A stretch of 64,000 nucleotides of DNA, taken from Spodoptera frugiperda. Lineage: Eukaryota; Arthropoda; Insecta; Lepidoptera; Noctuidae. Shown in pieces: positions 58,531 to 64,000 of the stretch; the first letter of the stretch is position 1; the number at the start of each line of letters is the position of its first letter. Below the pieces are notes generated by a model. It saw nothing but the letters and a program-made list of their open reading frames with translations. It did no database searches and was not told where the DNA came from. The DNA is taken from contig NC_064218.1 in NCBI RefSeq assembly GCF_023101765.2, positions 4,278,001 to 4,342,000 of the forward strand. Reading direction: 5' to 3'. The translations under genes and the position numbers were made by a program.

Positions 58531-59637
58531 TCGAATACAACCCCTAACGCCATTAGAACACAGTTGCTAATCCCATAAACGATTATCATAGTCACTTTAT
58601 TAGTATGACCCAGTTAACGTTTCCAGTTATTTAATGTAGTTTAATGACCTGTTTCGATGCTTTAGAGTAATTAATTTGTGATTATTAAAGTCTTTATTAA
58701 CGCGTATGGGCCATTTTGGAAGATTGGATGATTGCTGTCAGTTTTATAGTAATTGCGATAGTTATTTATTGTAATTGCAAATAATTATGTTTAGTTTAAA
58801 ATTAATTACATTTATAAAATATTATTGCACTATAAATGTTTTAACATTTTTCATGAATTTCATCGACCTTATTTAAAAGGATAAAGTCATTAATAAATTA
58901 ATTAAATATTTTATGAAACAAATCTTACTTTTTTTTATTCGCCTAAAATCTATTGCACTGGATAAGATAACGGTGTATGAAAATTAAAAATCTATTTAGT
59001 TCATCAGTTGGTAATGAAAAAATATAAGACACGTTTTTCTTTTTATTACGGTTTACTTTTTGTCACATAAAATAACAATACTTAAACAAAACCAATCAAA
59101 GTTTAGGAGTTTGGGCAAATACGTAATTTCTTCGAATAGAATGTACCTAGAAGTAACGTCGATATTTCGCGATGTATCTTCGAAAGTATTTGTCATCAAA
59201 AATTGTCACCTATACTGTCAAAACAATATAATACTAAACTGCAGACGACAAATAAAAAAGCACACAGACATTTACCAAAACATAATGCCTTGCCAACTCA
59301 AAATAGTAAAAGGTACACGACAACATAATGATACCGCATTCAGCCAACATACATACATACATAAATATAATAAGTCAGCTATATATAGGTACATAGACCA
59401 TGGGGTTTCACGGTTCCATGTTGGCGACTGCGCTATAGTAGTGGGCACTGCGCCAATTTGTCTAATGCCTAGTTATGCCCCATTTACCCACGGATCAAGT
59501 ATATACGACCATGTTATATAGTTATATACTTCCCTGTCCTGTATATTTGTTTAATTTAGCATTTCGGTTTTCCTGCTGGCTGGGGTGTGTTGTTTTTTTG
59601 GTTTTTACTGGAGAGGATTTTGTTTTATATGTCTATG
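58531..59637. other. AT-rich DNA, no gene seen
   Basis: A 153-codon frame at 59060-59521 is the longest in the window, but it opens with TTG and is rich in N, K, I, Y and H. An ACAT microsatellite lies inside it (59349-59370). It is not supported as a gene. Confidence 0.45.
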
Positions 59638-59815
59638 TCTATACCAATATTATAAAGCTGACGAGTTTGTTTGTTTGTTTGAACGCGCTAATCTCCAGAA
59701 CTACTGGTCCGATTTGAATAATCTTTTGTGTAGAATAGAGCATTTATCGAGGAAGGCTATAGGCTATAAAACATGATGAGCCAACCAGGGCGGGTGAAAC
59801 CGCGCGGAAGCCCTT
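59638..59815 (+). mobile_element. Helitron-like non-autonomous fragment (copy 1)
   Basis: TCTATACCAATATTATAAAG, TTTGTTTGTTTGAACGCGCT, AATCTCCAGAACTACTGGTC, CGATTTGAATAAT and TTATCGAGGAAGGCTATAGG then GGGCGGGTGAAACCGCGCGG. This is a very widespread lepidopteran repeat. The TC start and the GC-rich hairpin near the end (GCGGGTGAAACCGCGC) are Helitron-like, but a clean CTRR end is missing here. Confidence 0.6.
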
Positions 59816-61576
59816 ATTGATTGACTGCCTAATTTTTGGCGTCAATGATAAAAGGACGACCTGTTATTGATTACAGCCTAAGGTTGGCGTCAAAGTCCGA
59901 GTGTTACACAAAAATACAACAATAAATAATTTGTCACTAATTTTCTATATTAGATGTACTGTTTTCTCAGTACAAAGTTTAAATTATAGCTACAGAGTGA
60001 TTTGGCTTTTTAAAAAATAATATATAATTGATGCTTGCTTGATATCAATACCAATTTTAAACACAAACAACTATTACATACAGAATTATTACTCCGCCCA
60101 TATCATTTATCTTACGCAGAAGGTTATTAGAAGAGTAATATAAAATATATTTTTCATGACTCATTAAACTCCATATTTCTCATTAAGCTTTTATTTTTTT
60201 GTGGTAACTTAATACAAAAGTTATTTAAGATAAAAGTTTAGTATTTTGTTTGTGGTGCCGACCTACCTACATACTACATAAAACTTTACCGTCTAATAAA
60301 ATTTACGTAATACGCTCTTAAAAGAAAGCTAATTCGAAGTGCTCATAAGACACGAGAGAATATAAAGATAAGGAGGAACTTATTCTAGAATGTTTCCCTT
60401 GCCAAGTCTACAACCGAGTATTAGGAAGATAGGGGAAGAAAACTGGCAGCCGACACTTGGAACAATTGGCGAAAGTCTTTAAAAAAGAAAATAAAGCTAG
60501 GCACACACTGTCAACCGAAGCAATTTGTTTCATAAGCACAGAGGCCTAATATGCGACATTACATTATGTATATGTCGAGGCTTTTAGACGCGTACTATGA
60601 TGTGTAATTTTTCATGTGGGCAATCAGCGATTTTCTCTTTTCTCCCTCGTTTGGTGAAAGAGCTGTATGCGTAATGCCTTGCGCTTTTTTCGCCGCGACA
60701 TTTTATTCGCGTGAAAATTCGCAATAAATGTGGGAGGGGTGATTAATGTCGCGGCAGATGGAACGACACTACCACTTTGATTACAAGTGTGCGAGTGCCG
60801 CTTTGGTGGCGACGCGGCGACACTTCGGTTTTTTCAGCATCAATTTTACAGCAATGACGGAATGTTTTTATAAGCCTAAGTACTGTTGATTATATGCTCT
60901 AAATGTTGAGTGTTACCTTAATTAGGTTGGGAAAAAATTTGTCTGTAAAACGATTTTAGGTATTGAACATAACTTGGATAGTAAAGTAGGTATTAGAAAG
61001 ACTATGCTTACTTTAAAGCTTCAAGCTAAAACCTACGTACCTATACTAAGCTTGTCAAAATATTACATTGTCTGATGTAATATAAAACCCGTTTCACGCC
61101 TTTAATATCAAAACAAAACACCGCTACGTGTCAATGCAACTTTAACGACGTCATGTAAAAACATTTCAGCGATACATAATCGGATACAACGGTCGTTCGG
61201 CTACCATCGGCAGCACTCGGGTTTGTTCGGCCCTGCTCGCTTTTTGACGTACCATCGTTAAGGGAATCTGTCGAATTATTCCCATGAATATTTATTCGTA
61301 CGTCTGACGCTTGGGGCAGTAATGGCGTACTGGCTCCTGTACTAGCAAGATATTGAATCAATATGCGATTTATCTCACTATTTTCATGGCTCCATTGTGG
61401 AGCTGGCCGAATGGATTGGTTGTGATTGGGTTACTCGTTGAAGAATATTTAATTCGGATTTCGAAAATAGAAAAAATGTTGGGGTAACATTCTATCCAAC
61501 GTTTTACGACCGTTTTAAAATCTCTTTGGATGAACTCAAAGTTTTTTTTGAGTCATATTCCTTTATTATGACTACT
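59816..61576. other. AT-rich DNA, no gene seen
   Basis: Unique sequence. 60660-60830 is CpG-richer (CTTTTTTCGCCGCGACATTT, GGTGGCGACGCGGCGACACT) and could be a conserved element. No gene was recognised. Confidence 0.45.
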
Positions 61577-61586
61577 GACTAGCTAA

Positions 61587-61767
61587 TCTATACTAATATT
61601 ATAAAGCTGAAGTTTGTTTGTTTGATTGTTTGTTTGAACGCGCTAATCTCCGGAACTACTGGTCCGATTTGAATAATTCTTTTTGTGTTAATAGTGCATT
61701 TATCGAGGAAGGCTACAGGCTATAAAACATCTAGCATAAGTATGGTATGAGTAGAAAGACTAGCTAG
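61587..61767 (+). mobile_element. Helitron-like non-autonomous fragment (copy 2)
   Basis: TCTATACTAATATTATAAAG, TTTGTTTGAACGCGCTAATC, TCCGGAACTACTGGTCCGAT and TTATCGAGGAAGGCTACAGG match copy 1 closely. The preceding base is A, and CTAG followed by T occurs at 61764-61768, consistent with A^T insertion and a CTRR end. The GC-rich hairpin present in copy 1 is absent, so the end assignment is tentative. Confidence 0.55.
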
Positions 61768-61986
61768 TAAGACTATATTTTAGTAAGTTTATAGTGATAT
61801 ATGTATAATCAAATCTAAAACACCATTAGTAAAGGAACCCACTAAACTTACTAGATTATCAAATATAATGTCGTTTAAGTTGTAACGTGTCGCGTTAACT
61901 CAATATACTAGAGTGGGTGTAATGATGAATTGATTTGATTTACTCCAGTTCTAGTTGAGTTGTATTATTGATCACATTAGAACGTT
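61768..61986. other. AT-rich spacer
   Basis: Unique AT-rich DNA between two repeats, with nothing recognisable. Confidence 0.5.
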
Positions 61987-62045
61987 ACGCATTTTAATCT
62001 CTGAAAGGGGTAGGCAGAGTACAAGTATAATGTAAGCAACACCCT
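61987..62045 (-). repeat. Interspersed repeat, TACCCCTTCGGGGATAAAAG family (copy 3, partial)
   Basis: GAACGTTACGCATTTTAATC then TCTGAAAGGGGTAGGCAGAG is the reverse complement of the family's CTCTGCCTACCCCTT...AACGT segment, with substitutions in the hairpin core. Confidence 0.55.
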
Positions 62046-62069
62046 TTTTATCAGTTACATAATTTTTGT

Positions 62070-62190
62070 AATAACTATCGTGAGACATTCAAAATTAACT
62101 AAAAATAGGCTGTAGGCTGCGCGACGTTGCCGCGTCCCTCTGTGACTCGAAACTAGTAGAGCCGTAACCCGTGATTTTCAGTTAGTTACA
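62070..62190 (+). repeat. Interspersed repeat, ATAACTATCGTGAGACAT family (copy 2)
   Basis: ATAACTATCGTGAGACATTC, AAAATTAACTAAAAATAG, a CpG-rich insert GGCTGCGCGACGTTGCCGCG, then CCCGTGATTTTCAGTTAGTT. The opening matches 1248-1305. The TTAGTTACATAATTAT end matches a motif just upstream (CAGTTACATAATTTT). Confidence 0.6.
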
Positions 62191-62302
62191 TAATTATTTA
62201 TATCATGTGTTATGTATTGCTCTATAGTGGGTGCAATTCCGAATTTCATACCTTTAAGTACCAACTGATAAAATTTTATAACTAACTGAATAAAAACATT
62301 AC

Positions 62303-62391
62303 ATACATGTGAGTACATTGTATAGCGGCATTACGTGTCGTAATATGCACTTCTGCTAACCAACCTTATGGGATAAAAGGCGTGTCGTTGC
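62303..62391 (+). repeat. Interspersed repeat, TACCCCTTCGGGGATAAAAG family (copy 4)
   Basis: GTGAGTACATTGTATAGCGG, CATTACGTGTCGTAATATGC then ACTTCTGCTAACCAACCTTA, TGGGATAAAAGGCGTGTCGT. The hairpin core is degraded relative to copies 1 and 2. Confidence 0.7.
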
Positions 62392-62989
62392 TGTTCCATT
62401 ACAAAAAACCTCAGAAAATTAGGTGATATTCTAGTTTTCTTGCACCATATTTCCCCATCACTAGGATAGTTATAACGATGATATCTTATCTCCCAGAGCT
62501 CAGCTTTTCCTTTGATTATGCAAGAGGAGTTTTCCTTAGCGATGGAGTAAATTACCAACTGCATAATGAATGGTTTTTACAACAGGCTGTGGGAGACAGA
62601 TGATGGCTGTTCCATTACACAGCTTTCAAGGCTAAGGGGCAATCTAGAGACTTGTTGGTTTTTATAATAACTCTTCGGAAAAATGTTATATTCATCGGTG
62701 AATAATATAAAAAAACATCAATGATTTTATTACACGAAATTTGACAAGGACACCTATAACATATCATGTTCTCATATGAAATTTCAAATTAATTCTTATT
62801 TTAAAATAACAGCTTTTAAAAATAAAGACAAATGACATATCAGTAGTGTCATCCCCAATATGACAAGGATAGCAATATAATGCGTCTTCATTATCTGTAA
62901 ATGAAATACTTCAATTAAGAAAATACTTCGGCAGATTTTGAATAATTGATACTGATGACTTTGAGCGAAAAATATACTATCCTCGATCT
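62392..62989. other. AT-rich DNA, no gene seen
   Basis: Unique sequence, with short frames of no recognisable content. Confidence 0.5.
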
Positions 62990-63265
62990 TCCATTCCAAT
63001 CATATTCATTGGTACACAAAGCTTAGCTCTTTTGGAAACGGACTCAGCTAGGTTATGTTTTTTATATGGAAAGATGTGTGCTATGGACGTCTTCCCTACT
63101 CGAGATGCGCATCTTCCTCATACACAGCATTTAAAAAACATAGCTTAAGTTTTATTAGAAAAAAACGGTCACATAGTTTTCACAGCTTAATTATTACATC
63201 TTCGTAGCATGCTACTTAAAATGCAGCTACATAGCACTGACCTCTGGTAAAAAAGCACCCTAAAA
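62990..63265 (+). mobile_element. MITE, right portion (GGGTGGTTTTTTCAC family)
   Basis: CATTCCAATCATATTCATTG, CAAAGCTTAGCTCTTTTGGA and AACGGACTCAGCTAGGTTAT match the fragment at 34919-35055. It continues through CGAGATGCGCATCTTCCTCA to CTACATAGCACTGACCTCTG, then GTAAAAAAGCACCCTAAA. That right end is the inverted form of AAGGGTGGTTTTTTCACTAG at 34921. Confidence 0.65.
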
Positions 63266-64000
63266 GCATTCCAATATTATCGAACTTGGCAGCCTTTCAC
63301 ATTTATGTTTTGGGTGGGATAACAAATGACAATAAAATCGAAACCCAATAACTTATCGACAACCGCATGGAACTAACAAAAACGTCATCAGCTCGTAAAG
63401 TAAGACCGTCACCCGACCACGGTTTTAATCTCATAAAATTTATGTAAGTACAGGGTGTTCGACGAAACAGCATTATTATTTTAGGGGTGATCTATTTATT
63501 AGACGGTGGGGCCCCCTGGCGAGGCAATAAACAATCTATTAATAAATTAAGGTCGTCCCGTGTTGGGATCGTCCGAACGTGCCACAAATATTATAAAGGC
63601 AAACTATTCGTTGTAGGAAGGGTCCGTTAATATATTATGGAGTTTTCTTACGCAAATTGATGGTTGAATTCGTTGGCAAAATTGATCGGTACCCCTTTAG
63701 TGGAAGGTTGCACGTAGACAGTGAATGAACGTAAGGTACTCTATATTATATTAGTTGTCATAATAGGAAAATAATAGGTAGGGGTACTACACCCCTAGCT
63801 AGCTACTAATGTTATTAATGTTGTATTATAGGGGTGTGTCTATTGACAGAAGCAGCGCGAGTGACAATTTTCAATGTACCTATAGCGTTTACTATTTCAT
63901 CCGAGTGGTAGCTAAAATGGTAGCATTTGAATGTCGGAATGAATAGTCATTACAAAAGTAGACCGTACGTTATGTACATACATACAGACACATATATAAC
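63266..64000. other. AT-rich DNA, no gene seen
   Basis: Contains a GGTGGGGCCCCCTGGCG segment (63504-63520) and an ACAT microsatellite at the very end (63976-64000). No gene or repeat partner was recognised. Confidence 0.45.

Noticed and set aside
59060..59521. Longest open frame in the window (153 codons)
   Set aside because: Starts at TTG, crosses an ACAT microsatellite and is rich in N/K/I/Y/H, as expected from AT-rich non-coding DNA.
60921..60960. ATTAGGTTGGGAAAAAA, similar to a mariner inverted repeat
   Set aside because: No matching inverted end and no transposase sequence nearby; too short to call.
63451..63470. CAGGGTGTTCGACGAAACAG, transposon-end-like
   Set aside because: No partner end was found in the window.

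Overview
The window looks like non-coding DNA from a moth nuclear genome, most likely a noctuid (Lepidoptera). Three things point there: an AT-rich background with sparse short CpG-rich blips, no convincing host gene on either strand over 64 kb, and many dispersed repeats that I recognise from memory as typical of noctuid moths. No tRNA or rRNA gene, CRISPR array, operon or bacterial-type signal was seen. It is most simply a large intron or an intergenic desert. Nothing in the sequence names the host gene.

Nearly everything that can be annotated is transposon-derived. (1) Eight copies of one repeat (1.7, 3.6, 7.1, 9.5, 14.4, 16.1, 31.6 and 33.2 kb) behave as the 3' tail of a non-LTR retrotransposon (LINE). 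The copies at 14.4 and 33.2 kb extend further upstream, and the 14.4 kb copy is joined to the C-terminal coding part of an R1/jockey-like element. (2) Five copies of a tRNA-derived SINE lie at 7.8, 19.4, 25.1, 26.6 and 32.5 kb, and a second tRNA-like SINE lies at 37.9 kb. (3) Several small inverted-repeat (MITE) families are present: a CCGCACTCAG family (5.1, 15.5, 44.8 kb), a GAGAGCGC palindrome (10.7, 41.5 kb) and a third family split between 34.9 and 63.0 kb. (4) Helitron-like fragments lie at 59.6 and 61.6 kb, RTE-like tails at 17.1 and 36.8 kb, and two unclassified interspersed repeats at 1.2/62.1 kb and 21.2/23.5/62.0/62.3 kb.

Two composite elements stand out. At 13.70-15.46 kb a TA-flanked element with GGGTGTCCC ends carries the two ends of a decayed, unusual transposon ORF, with the R1-like fragment lying between them. 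At 42.24-44.19 kb a hAT element with a perfect 8-bp target duplication carries broken hAT transposase segments interrupted by a 600-bp near-perfect palindrome.

The rest is unique AT-rich DNA. A few short GC/CpG-rich or motif-rich patches (3.4, 4.1, 8.5, 22.6, 24.8, 34.0, 35.7, 40.1, 41.8, 47.6 and 52.0 kb) are the best candidates for promoters, enhancers or unannotated 5' exons. I found no convincing new biological system. The most novel-looking object is the TA-flanked element at 13.7 kb.
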